DNA of 64,000 bases from Ectobacillus sp042610425 (GTDB lineage: Bacteria; Bacillota; Bacilli; Bacillales; Bacillaceae_G). Of the stretch, positions 25,798 to 33,234 are shown in pieces (within the stretch, counting starts at the first letter, position 1; every line of letters starts with the position of its first letter). Made by a program: the position numbers and the translations under genes. The DNA lies in contig NZ_JBGJZM010000002.1 of the NCBI RefSeq assembly GCF_042610425.1, forward strand, positions 496,001-560,000, in the 5' to 3' direction. The notes under the pieces were generated by a model. It searched no databases. It had not been told where the DNA came from and worked only from the letters and a program-made list of their open reading frames with translations.

Positions 25798-26142
25798 TTA
25801 TTTTAGTAGTTTTACGATTTGTCCTCTTTGAATGCTGTTTAACCGGATGCTACCACTCTCTAATTCAATAACTGAAGTAGCCGTTGAAAACTTTTTTCCT
25901 ATTTTTCCAGGCTGCAGATGTTCTTCCATTCCAACAATTCTCCAATCTTTGTCGATATACAGGACATCAATTGGAAATTTCATAAAAAACGTATGGATTG
26001 CATTACAAGGATAAAGATAAAGACCGGAACCCGAGGATAATTCCTGCCTAAACATCAAACCTTTTAACCTTTTAAAAAAGGTATTCGCAGATTCGATCGA
26101 TTCGGCAATGTTTTGAGCATTCTCTAGGTTGACCAATCGCAA
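25798..26142 (-). CDS. DUF192 family protein
   Basis: A 114-residue protein with the DUF192 core: SANTFFKRLKGLMFRQEL, LYLYPCNAIHTFFMKFPIDVLYID and KKFSTATSVIELESGSI. There is no signal peptide, so it is probably cytoplasmic. DUF192 genes often accompany pilus and secretion loci, but their role is unknown. A TTG start has GGAGG 9 bases upstream. It is the first gene after the riboswitch terminator and 19 bp ahead of flp. Confidence 0.85.
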   Translation of the reverse strand: MRLVNLENAQNIAESIESANTFFKRLKGLMFRQELSSGSGLYLYPCNAIHTFFMKFPIDVLYIDKDWRIVGMEEHLQPGKIGKKFSTATSVIELESGSIRLNSIQRGQIVKLLK

Positions 26143-26172
26143 ACTACCACCACCTCCTTAAAATAAAAACAA

Positions 26173-26195
26173 CCCCGCCATCTACCGAAGCGGGG
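26173..26195 (-). terminator. Riboswitch-controlled terminator ahead of the pilus operon
   Basis: In minus-strand RNA CCCCGC (26190-26195) pairs with GCGGGG (26173-26178), followed by UUGUUUUUAUUU (26161-26172). It lies between the aptamer and the DUF192 gene. Its loop holds UUCGGUAG, which is exactly complementary to CUACCGAA at the aptamer's 3' side (26243-26250), so an antiterminator can form. Confidence 0.88.
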
Positions 26196-26245
26196 GTGAA
26201 AAAACATGCTTAAATCCACACAAATATTGCGTGCGCCCATCTTTC

Positions 26246-26325
26246 GGTAGCTGGCTGACATTGCGATTTACGCTTTAGTCCCTATAGCTTTGCGTCACTG
26301 GTTTTCACCAGGTTTGCCATTATCG
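26246..26325 (-). promoter_or_regulatory. Cyclic-di-GMP-I (GEMM) riboswitch controlling the Tad pilus operon
   Basis: Reading the minus strand, the RNA shows UGGCAAACC, P2 CUGGU-GAAA-ACCAG, the invariant GACGCAAAGC, the receptor-side GGGACUAAAGCG, then GUCAGCCAGCUACC closing P1 (UGGC with GCCA). All strongly conserved GEMM-I positions are present. It lies between a sigma-A-type promoter and an intrinsic terminator, about 100 nt before the DUF192 start, as in transcriptional riboswitches. Which ligand state is ON cannot be decided by eye. Confidence 0.92.
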
Positions 26326-26374
26326 AGATTTTGCATTTTTTTAAACAAAACCGATAATCTATTAATTTAATTAA

Positions 26375-26403
26375 ATTATATGAATTATATATAAGCATGT
26401 CTA
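26375..26403 (-). promoter_or_regulatory. Probable sigma-A promoter of the pilus operon
   Basis: Minus-strand TAGACA (26398-26403) and a consensus TATAAT (26375-26380) are 17 bp apart. The aptamer begins about 50 nt downstream. Confidence 0.75.
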
Positions 26404-26520
26404 CACATTTACACAATTTTTATATTTGTTTTCTTATTTATTTTCTTATTTTTTGATTTTATAAAAATTACTTAGGCCTTCATTACCATAAAATCTATTC
26501 TTAAAATCGATAAAAATTTA

Positions 26521-26549
26521 TTGTAAATCGATAAATAACTTGTTAAAAT
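26521..26549 (+). promoter_or_regulatory. Probable promoter of the DUF2975-HTH genes
   Basis: TTGTAA (26521-26526) and TAAAAT (26544-26549) are 17 bp apart and end 33 bp before the DUF2975 start codon. Confidence 0.55.
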
Positions 26550-26582
26550 CAAAAGAAAAAATACATAAGTGAGGTGCTTTTT

Positions 26583-27062
26583 ATGAAACCAGAAACACTA
26601 TTTTTAAAGTTAGTTGTTATTCTTTTGGGTTTTCCAGTTCTTGCTTTGTGCATATTTTTGGTACCTGAGTTAGCTACTATTGCAGCAAAATTACTTCCAG
26701 AGGTTGATTATATAAAATACCCGGTTTCTTTCATTTTTGATGCATCAGCAATACCTTTTTACTTTGCTTTATATCAGGCTTTCAAACTTTTGCTCTATAT
26801 TGACAAAAATAAAGCCTTTTCCGAATTATCTGTTATAGCCTTAAAGAAAATAAAACACTGCGCCATCACAATCAGCATCTTGCATGTGCTAGTCTTGCCG
26901 CTCTTCTATCTCTTTGCGGATAAAGATGATGCCCCGGGTGTCATTTTTATCGGATTGGTTGTTCCTTTTGCTTCAGTGGTGATTGCAGTCTTTGCTGCTG
27001 TTCTTCAAAAGCTATTAAAAAATGCCATTGATATAAAATCAGAAAATGATTTAACGATATGA
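26583..27062 (+). CDS. DUF2975 membrane protein
   Basis: A 159-residue protein with four hydrophobic segments (about 7-27, 47-68, 95-115 and 122-145). It shows the DUF2975 pattern: a first helix ending in a short loop, YQAFKLLLYIDKNKAFSELSV and a C-terminal pair of helices. Members such as YoaS are paired with a YozG-like regulator gene, as here (10 bp downstream). They are thought to form small membrane-linked regulatory pairs. GAGGTG precedes the ATG at 26583. Confidence 0.8.
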   Translation: MKPETLFLKLVVILLGFPVLALCIFLVPELATIAAKLLPEVDYIKYPVSFIFDASAIPFYFALYQAFKLLLYIDKNKAFSELSVIALKKIKHCAITISILHVLVLPLFYLFADKDDAPGVIFIGLVVPFASVVIAVFAAVLQKLLKNAIDIKSENDLTI

Positions 27063-27072
27063 GGTGAAAATA

Positions 27073-27294
27073 ATGGCAATTATAATCAATATTGATGTGA
27101 TGTTGGCTAAAAGGAAAATGAGCGTAACGGAACTTTCAGAGAAGGTTGGAATCACAATGGCAAATCTTTCTATATTGAAAAATGGTAAAGCAAAAGCGAT
27201 TCGATTAACCACTTTAGAGGCAATTTGCAAGGCTTTAGAATGTCAGCCTGGGGATATTTTGGAATACAAAGGCGACGAAGACAATCAAAGGTAA
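27073..27294 (+). CDS. YozG-like Cro/CI-type HTH regulator
   Basis: A 73-residue single-domain XRE protein: IINIDVMLAKRKMSVTELSEKVG, the recognition helix region ITMANLSILKNGKAKAIRL, then TLEAICKALECQPGDILEY, which is typical of the YozG group. The ATG at 27073 has AGGTGA 5-6 bases upstream. It is co-directional with the DUF2975 gene and probably represses its own operon. Confidence 0.9.
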   Translation: MAIIINIDVMLAKRKMSVTELSEKVGITMANLSILKNGKAKAIRLTTLEAICKALECQPGDILEYKGDEDNQR

Positions 27295-27365
27295 TAAAGT
27301 TTGGTTAATAAACATTGTAAAGGAAAGTAGAACTTAATAGGACAATGATTAGAGGAGGTATAAAT

Positions 27366-28613
27366 TTGAACATGAACAATTTGATTATTGAAAATATTGT
27401 AAACCCCCATGAGCTGGAGAGAATGTTTAGAAAAGACCCAAAAGCTTTTAAAAATTCATTCTCGCAAGCTTGGGAGCAAAACCCTGATTCGCAGGTTCTT
27501 TCCGTTTGGTATGAAAGATTGCATTTTAAGGAGACGACAACTACAAAAAAACCTTCCTTGCTTCAGAATGGTTTCATATTTATGTGCATTTTAGCCATTC
27601 TATCCGGGATAAGCGCTAGGATCATTTTCCATTTTGTCGAACAGCAAGCAATTGCTCCAATTAACCTTGCTTTCAGTATTCTTCCCTTTATTGCAGCCTA
27701 TTTTGTATACAAAAATCGTCCCCCAAAAAACGTTCTTTATACCCTTTTCGTGTTGTTCCTAATCTCCGGGTTTTATCTTAATATGCTACCATTAAATAAT
27801 AAAGACAGTATTATCCTTGTTTATTTACACCTTCCCATATTCTTATGGGGATTGACAGGGCTTGCATTTACAGGAAATGAATATTCAAAAGGCAGCACAA
27901 GATTAGCCTATCTTAAATTTAATTTGGAATTTTGCATACTATACGCCAGCATGGCAATTAGCGGAATGCTGCTAGCAGCATTGACCATGCAGTTATTTAG
28001 CTTTGTTGGCTTGAATATAAAAGACTTCTATTTTAGAAATGTCATTTTATTTGGTGCTGCCGGACTCGCTGTTGTGGCTACCCACCTTGTATCAAGCAAT
28101 CTAAAACTTGCTAAGAATATTACACCATATTTAGCAAAAATTTTTAGTCCTCTTGTCCTAGCTACATTGTTGGTTTATCTTATAACGATTATTTGGGTCG
28201 GAAAAAACCCATTCTTGGACCGCAATTTCCTTATATCCTTCAACGGAATACTCCTTGGTGTATTGACCATCACCATATTTTCCATAACTGAAAGTGACAC
28301 AGACGAGGAAAAGAACATTTCAGATTATATAAACTTTACCCTAATTGTTCTTGCCCTTATTATTGACAGTGTGGCTTTGTCAGCCATAGTGTTCAGACTT
28401 TCTTCTTATGGGATAACGCCCAACAGACTTGCTGTTTTAGGTGTAAACATACTTATCTGGGCAAATCTTATTTGGATCATGCTCTCCTATTTACGCTTTC
28501 TCCAAAACAAAACTGGACCTTTTGCCATCCAAGATGCCATCACTAAGTATTTACCGGTCTACGGACTTTGGGCAGCTTTCGTTACATTTACCTTTCCTTT
28601 CATTTTTAAATAG
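27366..28613 (+). CDS. Polytopic membrane protein, possibly DUF4153 family
   Basis: About 415 residues with a soluble N-terminus of some 65 residues (ENIVNPHELERMFRKDPKAF) and 10-11 hydrophobic segments. The spacing of helices and a late LWIMLSYLRFLQNKTG stretch recall DUF4153 proteins, but the match is weak and the function unknown. A TTG at 27366 has AGGAGG 7 bases upstream; an ATG two codons later is possible. It is transcribed with or just after the HTH gene and ended by the hairpin at 28666-28709. Confidence 0.65.
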   Translation: MNMNNLIIENIVNPHELERMFRKDPKAFKNSFSQAWEQNPDSQVLSVWYERLHFKETTTTKKPSLLQNGFIFMCILAILSGISARIIFHFVEQQAIAPINLAFSILPFIAAYFVYKNRPPKNVLYTLFVLFLISGFYLNMLPLNNKDSIILVYLHLPIFLWGLTGLAFTGNEYSKGSTRLAYLKFNLEFCILYASMAISGMLLAALTMQLFSFVGLNIKDFYFRNVILFGAAGLAVVATHLVSSNLKLAKNITPYLAKIFSPLVLATLLVYLITIIWVGKNPFLDRNFLISFNGILLGVLTITIFSITESDTDEEKNISDYINFTLIVLALIIDSVALSAIVFRLSSYGITPNRLAVLGVNILIWANLIWIMLSYLRFLQNKTGPFAIQDAITKYLPVYGLWAAFVTFTFPFIFK

Positions 28614-28665
28614 AAAGGCTCTATTTATGTAACAAAAGCATAGTCTCCTACTCAGTAATTTAAAC

Positions 28666-28709
28666 AAGCCAATATACCAAGCTTTATACATAACTTGGTA
28701 TATTGGCTT
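28666..28709 (+). terminator. Strong terminator before the rlmH island
   Basis: A perfect 16-bp stem (28666-28681 with 28694-28709) with a 12-nt loop is followed by TTATATTTTTG. It ends the plus-strand gene group just outside the island. Confidence 0.88.
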
Positions 28710-28729
28710 ATTATATTTTTGTAACTAAC

Positions 28730-28757
28730 ACCTCATTTACTTATGGTACGGTTCACC
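28730..28757 (-). repeat. att-like direct repeat, distal copy of the rlmH 3' end
   Basis: 28 bp identical to 36594-36621, reading on the minus strand GGTGAACCGTACCATAAGTA and then AATGAGGT. The arm ACCTCATTTA (28730-28739) is also inverted at 28768-28777, giving a hairpin-like end inside the element. Confidence 0.85.
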
Positions 28758-28784
28758 GTAGTGTATCTAAATGAGGTTTTTGCA

Positions 28785-29561
28785 TTAAGTGTTGAAAAGT
28801 AAACTAGCTGTTTTTATTATTTCACTTTGTTCAATTGTCCATAACTCTTTTAAATTATAAAGTAATACTCCCATACCCTGAATTTCTAATTTGGAGGGAT
28901 TTACATCCGTTATTCCCAACAAAACTTCCCCACCAGAATTTATTAGACCTTTATTATACAAATCATAAATTTCATTTAATAATGAAATCAGAGGAAATCC
29001 TGAAATACCTGTACCTCTAAAATCGCTTGTTCTTAATGATAATGCATCCTTCATTACAATCATACGTAGAATACATAATTGCCTATAAGTTAATTCAGTA
29101 GATATTTTAATTAATTGATTTGCTTGCTCTTTGCTGATTGATTCATCGAATGCGATATTAGCAAGCATGTTTCCGTAGTATTTTAATTTCTTTTCCTCGT
29201 GCTCCCTTTGGGCTGAAAATATTACTCCTTCAATAACTTCATCTGCGTCCGAACGGTCTGATTGGTCTAAATCAAAGAAATCATCATTTCGTAATTCCTT
29301 ACCAGTAGATAAGTTATCTCTTATTTTTTCTAGCGCATATGTTGATGTTGCACCTACCTTTTTACTTTCTCTTTTAGATAAGACTCTCCCTTGAATCTCT
29401 TCACCTAATTTCGTGAAAGCCTTTTCGGCAACAAGTCCCCCCATTGCACCTATTACTGTACCGGCTGGACCCGCTATAGTTGTACCAATTATTGCTCCTG
29501 TTGAAGCACCCGTAATTTCTGCCCCTGATTCAATTAAGAACTTAATTATCTTGTTAGCCAT
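28785..29561 (-). CDS. Unknown protein with glycine-zipper N-terminus
   Basis: A 258-residue protein. Residues about 12-47 are a Gly/Ala-rich segment with GxxxG spacing (GAEITGASTGAIIGTTIAGP), a glycine zipper that could insert in a membrane. The rest is alpha-helical and soluble, with KLKYYGNMLANIAFD and STELTYRQLCILRMIV. I do not recognise a named family. Membrane-active effector proteins in defence or toxin loci can look like this, but that is inference. It is the cargo gene closest to the distal att repeat. Confidence 0.6.
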   Translation of the reverse strand: MANKIIKFLIESGAEITGASTGAIIGTTIAGPAGTVIGAMGGLVAEKAFTKLGEEIQGRVLSKRESKKVGATSTYALEKIRDNLSTGKELRNDDFFDLDQSDRSDADEVIEGVIFSAQREHEEKKLKYYGNMLANIAFDESISKEQANQLIKISTELTYRQLCILRMIVMKDALSLRTSDFRGTGISGFPLISLLNEIYDLYNKGLINSGGEVLLGITDVNPSKLEIQGMGVLLYNLKELWTIEQSEIIKTASLLFNT

Positions 29562-29613
29562 TATATCCTCTTCTCATATGAATTATTTATATCCTAATTC
29601 TAAATTTATTGAG

Positions 29614-29805
29614 CTAAATTGGGGTTGAAGGCTTAAAATAAGTTTTACCTTTAGCATGGGGATAATCTCCGAACAACCATGATTCAGGTCTATCTATCAT
29701 TACTTTATAAAGAATTTGACCATAAAACATTGCCGCAAGTTTATCATTTTCTTTACAGGACTTCCAAATTGGTTCATAAATAGTCCCCCTTGATACATTA
29801 AACAA
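29614..29805 (-). CDS. Small unknown ORF, possibly a frameshifted fragment
   Basis: A 63-codon frame whose C-terminal part looks protein-like (NDKLAAMFYGQILYKVMIDR, then PESWLFGDYPHAKGKTYF). The TTG start has no ribosome site. A good AAGGGGG site at about 29776-29782 is followed by an ATG in a different frame that stops after 25 codons. It may be the tail of a decayed gene. Function unknown. Confidence 0.35.
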   Translation of the reverse strand: MFNVSRGTIYEPIWKSCKENDKLAAMFYGQILYKVMIDRPESWLFGDYPHAKGKTYFKPSTPI

Positions 29806-29880
29806 ACGGATTAAAAATTACATTTTACTTCATTACATACATTTACAAACTCAGGCACTTTCATCAGATAATTACACTCT

Positions 29881-29950
29881 TCTTTCTTTGTATTAAATAC
29901 TTAACTACCCAATATTCAACTGTATTTGTATTGTATCAATCTCTCGTTTT
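29881..29950 (-). pseudogene. Recombinase-tail remnant (copy 5, most decayed)
   Basis: Minus-strand KREIDTIQIQLNIG, followed by an in-frame stop, matches RKIDKIQIQLNNAVV of the longer remnant at 36193-36556. It lies just after the lipoprotein gene's 3' end. Confidence 0.55.
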
Positions 29951-30047
29951 TTTGACCTAAAATTCTAAACCTTTTAAAAGATCTATAATGGATATTAAGC
30001 TATCTATTAACAAAAAGAAGAACTAGCTTATTTAATCTAGTTAATTT

Positions 30048-30896
30048 TCATTCAATAATTGTACCGTCTTCAAAAACTTTAACGAAAAATAGATTCCCAT
30101 TTCCACCTGCTTGTTGCATAGACTTCGACTTTAAGAAAACTTGGTAGTATTTCTTTCCGTTCTCTTCCTTAACATCTGTAGAATAACTATACAATGTATC
30201 ACCATTACTATCATCATATTTCTTTTTGGCGTATGAAACAGCTTGCTCTCCTGTAAATGCTACCTGTTGTTGCTGTTGCTGTTGTTTTTGTTTTACTGCG
30301 TCAGCCACCTTAGCCTCTTCTTCTTTTTTCTTAGCTTCAGCTGCTGCTTTGTCTGATTCTACTTTTGCTACTTCTTGATCTATTGCAGTAATCATTTCAG
30401 TTGCCTTTTGATTAATCGCTTTAAGATAATCTTTATCTTTTGTTTCTGTCACAATAGTATTCAATATATCCTTTGCCTCTGCATACTTTTGATTGCCCTT
30501 TAATTCGTCAGCTTTTGCTAATTGATTATTATATTGGTCTTGTTTTTGTTTTTGAGCTACTAGAGCTTCCCTTGCATCTTTTGCTTGCATTTTCAAAGTA
30601 TCAGAACCACCACTTGTTTTCTCTACTTGTTCAAATGATTTAATTGCATCGTCTACTTTTGAATCTGATTGGCTCTTAATAGCCTGTACCATTTCTTTAG
30701 TTTGTTCATATAAAGTTTTTGTATCTTTATCATCTTTTTTCTCATCCAATGCTAATTGAAATGATGCTAACGCTTTATCATATTCCTTGCTTGCTATAGC
30801 TAATTTTCCTTGTTCTACTGCCTTATTAAAAGTGTCATTACTACATCCTGTTATAAAAAGTAGTACGATTCCTAAAAGAACAACTAATTTTTTCAT
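30048..30896 (-). CDS. Lipoprotein with helical repeat domain and C-terminal beta domain
   Basis: A 282-residue lipoprotein. The lipobox FITGC ends a clear signal. Residues 25-110 look like TPR-type helices (AVEQGKLAIASKEYDKALAS) and a second TPR-like pair occurs near 130-175. A charged coiled-coil ending in eight glutamines interrupted by one lysine (about 180-215) leads to a small C-terminal domain (GEQAVSYAKKKYDDSNGDT...). Homologous lipoproteins of unknown function are common in Bacillaceae. The ATG at 30896 has GGGGAG; an in-frame ATG-like start 75 bp upstream lacks one. Confidence 0.75.
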   Translation of the reverse strand: MKKLVVLLGIVLLFITGCSNDTFNKAVEQGKLAIASKEYDKALASFQLALDEKKDDKDTKTLYEQTKEMVQAIKSQSDSKVDDAIKSFEQVEKTSGGSDTLKMQAKDAREALVAQKQKQDQYNNQLAKADELKGNQKYAEAKDILNTIVTETKDKDYLKAINQKATEMITAIDQEVAKVESDKAAAEAKKKEEEAKVADAVKQKQQQQQQQVAFTGEQAVSYAKKKYDDSNGDTLYSYSTDVKEENGKKYYQVFLKSKSMQQAGGNGNLFFVKVFEDGTIIE

Positions 30897-31160
30897 TTTT
30901 TCTCCCCTATTTCCATAGAATAATCCTTGCTGACAACAAATATTACTTAGTATTGCATTATAACAATGCATATATTAATATTAGCAAAATATAACAATAT
31001 AACAACCAATATTTCACTATTAAACAAGTTTTTACAGTACTTGACGTATTTAACTATTATTCAAAAGTTCTATTTAGCGTACATAGTTAATTCTTTATAT
31101 AATTATTCCAAATGCATCGTTAAAAATAAAAATAACGATGCACTCAGATATATTAAACAC

Positions 31161-31250
31161 TTACCCTACTTCTAAGATACTGGATTCTACAATTTCTACT
31201 AGAATACTCACTCCAATCCCAACTCCAACACCTAATAGGAAATATCCCAT
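31161..31250 (-). CDS. Tiny hydrophobic peptide (29 aa)
   Basis: MGYFLLGVGVGIGVSILVEI is the start of a 29-residue, one-helix peptide with Gly zipper spacing. AGGTGA lies 5 bases before the ATG. It is followed by no known partner. It resembles type I toxin-like or small regulatory membrane peptides only in size and hydrophobicity. Confidence 0.45.
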   Translation of the reverse strand: MGYFLLGVGVGIGVSILVEIVESSILEVG

Positions 31251-31284
31251 TTTTTCACCTCATTTTTAGTATCGTAGATCAAAT

Positions 31285-31362
31285 CTATCTTTTCTTCTTT
31301 GCCGAAAAATAAGCTGTTATCCCAAAAATCACACCTGCTGTAAATAATTCAATTGGAGTCAA
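31285..31362 (-). CDS. Tiny membrane peptide (25 aa)
   Basis: MTPIELFTAGVIFGITAYFS then a basic tail AKKKR: one membrane helix with a positive-inside end. It has a TTG start and GAGGTGG upstream. A sister copy with the same IELFTAGV...GITA core lies at 35627-35713. Both begin 15-20 bp after a recombinase-tail remnant, so they belong to the repeated cassette. Confidence 0.5.
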   Translation of the reverse strand: MTPIELFTAGVIFGITAYFSAKKKR

Positions 31363-31379
31363 ACCACCTCACCCCCTTT

Positions 31380-31502
31380 TCATAGATTGATATATATACA
31401 AAAAGAAGAAGGGCAATCATCCTCATCAGATGATTGCCCTTCTTTCTTTATACCTAAATGCTTTACTACTGCATGATTCAATTGTAGAGATATTTTATTG
31501 AT
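31380..31502 (-). pseudogene. Recombinase-tail remnant (copy 4, well preserved)
   Basis: Forty codons remain open: INKISLQLNHAVVKHLGIKK, then EGQSSDEDDCPSSFCIYINL and a TGA stop. This is nearly identical to the end of the rlmH-adjacent remnant. The inverted repeat 31407-31421 with 31429-31443 lies inside these codons and, with T-rich flanks, could now act as a bidirectional terminator. Confidence 0.75.
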
Positions 31503-31679
31503 TTTAAATCAGCTACATTCATTTGGGTATTCCCACTACATGTTCTAAAGTAAAAATCAACCAGCCTTGAATTTAAATATAAAAACAAGCCTTTTACAAA
31601 GCCCCGATTGTTTCAATATCCTGAACCTGTTAACTCTGTTAAATAAAAGCATTCTTTATTACAACTGTATCTTATAAAC

Positions 31680-31934
31680 CTAGTCCTCCATCCAATCTCT
31701 GTGAGCAGGATTATTGGGATCTAATATAATACCTTGTTCATCATATGGTAGTGGTTGTATATTTTTAAACATTTCATCAAAATGATTTAATCGAGCACCT
31801 AATGCTCTGTTAATGCGTTGTGTTTCTTCTGTTGTTAATTCTTTGACTAATGATGATCTATATCTCTTACTAGGCGCATAAGAAAATCGCGACTTTTTAA
31901 GAGCAACATTGCGCATTTTTCTTCTCCTCCTCAT
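31680..31934 (-). CDS. Small basic protein with C-terminal DPNNPxHRDWMED motif (paralogue 1)
   Basis: About 84 residues, with a strongly basic N-terminus (RRRRKMRNVALKK) and an acidic C-terminus ILDPNNPAHRDWMED. Paralogues lie at 32514-32759 and 35847-35999. The start is uncertain: ATG at 31934 has GAGGGG 6 bases upstream, while a later ATG (31916) would use AGGAGGAG inside the arginine codons. I know no family with this motif. It follows a small membrane-protein gene, as does paralogue 2. Confidence 0.6.
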   Translation of the reverse strand: MRRRRKMRNVALKKSRFSYAPSKRYRSSLVKELTTEETQRINRALGARLNHFDEMFKNIQPLPYDEQGIILDPNNPAHRDWMED

Positions 31935-31991
31935 TTTCATCCCCTCACAATCAGATAAGTGGTAATAGTTTATGTAATGACCTAAATAACA

Positions 31992-32210
31992 TTAATGTCC
32001 TACTAGTAGTTTAGTTATGTAAGACCAATGGGCCAAATGTTCTCCTATTAGCACAGCCAGACCTGCCAGTATTCCTCCTACGGTGGCTCCAATCCATGTA
32101 GCTAATTGTAATCTTCGTTCAAAAGACTTTCCTCTTGTTATAGACATTACATATAAATGAGTCGAATATATAATAATCAAGCAGCATAGAACGATTATCC
32201 AATTATCCAA
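31992..32210 (-). CDS. Small two-helix membrane protein (paralogue A)
   Basis: A 72-residue protein with hydrophobic segments at about 4-22 and 40-60 and a central loop ITRGKSFERRLQLATWIGAT. The loop and second helix match the protein at 32785-32973 (TKGKPLERRLDLATKVGVPL). A TTG start with AGGAGGAG upstream is likely. It lies 57 bp before the basic-protein gene. Function unknown. Confidence 0.6.
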   Translation of the reverse strand: MDNWIIVLCCLIIIYSTHLYVMSITRGKSFERRLQLATWIGATVGGILAGLAVLIGEHLAHWSYITKLLVGH

Positions 32211-32340
32211 AAAATATCTCCTCCTACTAATAGAATAGTTTCTTCTATTGTATAATAGAAAGAATTACAGGATTTACAGATAAGTAAAATCTCTAGTTCT
32301 TTGTATAGTGGTAATAAATCACATCAGCTTCTCACCCCCT

Positions 32341-32440
32341 TTCATAGATCGATATATATACAAAAAGAAGAAGGGCAATCATCCTTATGTATAATTGCCC
32401 TTCTTTTTTTATGCCTAATTGCTTTCTATTGCATTAAGCC
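32341..32440 (-). pseudogene. Recombinase-tail remnant (copy 3)
   Basis: Reading the minus strand, QLGIKKEGQ is followed by a frameshift in the stretch that elsewhere encodes SSDEDDCPSS. The DNA keeps the inverted repeat (32369-32379 with 32394-32404) and the shared end ATATATATCGATCTATGAAA. Confidence 0.6.
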
Positions 32441-32513
32441 TAAATTGTTTTTAATAATCTAAACCCATTAATTCTATTAAAAGCAGCCTATATAACAACT
32501 ATATTTTATAAAC

Positions 32514-32759
32514 CTAATCTTCAATCCAATCTCTATCTGAAGCATTGTTTGGATCGAGAATATATTGACCTTTTTCGTTAACTGGAAGTACTCTGGAATC
32601 TTTTAATAATTCCTTTAAGTTAAATGCATCCGCAATCATAGCATTCATTTCTTGTGTTCGTATTACTGATGAAACAGAACGTTGCGCTTTTCGATTTAAA
32701 TAAGATGGAAGAATAGGTTTTCTAACTACCTTCTTGCGCATTTTCCTTCTCTTCCTCAT
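32514..32759 (-). CDS. Small basic protein with C-terminal DPNNASDRDWIED motif (paralogue 2)
   Basis: About 81 residues: basic N-terminus MRKRRKMRKKVVRKP, then a middle LKELLKDSRVLPVNEKGQ and the motif ILDPNNASDRDWIED. It is clearly related to the products of 31680-31934 and 35847-35999. It follows the membrane protein at 32785-32973 by 25 bp, repeating the same two-gene order. Confidence 0.6.
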   Translation of the reverse strand: MRKRRKMRKKVVRKPILPSYLNRKAQRSVSSVIRTQEMNAMIADAFNLKELLKDSRVLPVNEKGQYILDPNNASDRDWIED

Positions 32760-32784
32760 TTCTATCACCACACCATGAAAACTT

Positions 32785-32973
32785 TTAAATATGTATATAA
32801 AATCTGACTAATATAAAAGCGATAATAGACATTACGGAACCAAGAGGAACACCAACTTTAGTTGCTAAATCTAATCGTCGTTCTAATGGCTTCCCTTTCG
32901 TAATGATAATCACGTATATGATTGAAATAAACATGACTGAAGTTATTAGAATAACGATTTCCATCAAAGTCAA
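32785..32973 (-). CDS. Small two-helix membrane protein (paralogue B)
   Basis: About 62 residues, with helices at roughly 5-24 and 40-58 and the shared loop ITKGKPLERRLDLATKVG. A TTG at 32973 has GGGGGAG 7 bases upstream. The ATG three codons later is an alternative, and longer upstream frames lack a ribosome site. It is a sister of the 31992-32210 product. Confidence 0.6.
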   Translation of the reverse strand: MTLMEIVILITSVMFISIIYVIIITKGKPLERRLDLATKVGVPLGSVMSIIAFILVRFYIHI

Positions 32974-33234
32974 ATCATATCTCCCCCTACAACATACAGT
33001 TTCTTGGAAATATAAAATTAAATACATAACATGTACTTTATTTGGAGAAGCGAGTATAAATAAGGGAAAGGACAACCATGTTTTTACTTAAAACATTCAT
33101 ACCATATTCAGATTACTTGTATCCTTTGTTCTCACATAAATAATTTTTACCACTTTCAAAAGGTGGACACAAAATTTCTGTTGTGTATGTGTGATTGTTT
33201 GGCTACTATCAATCTAGAAGCTCTTCCTTTAAAC

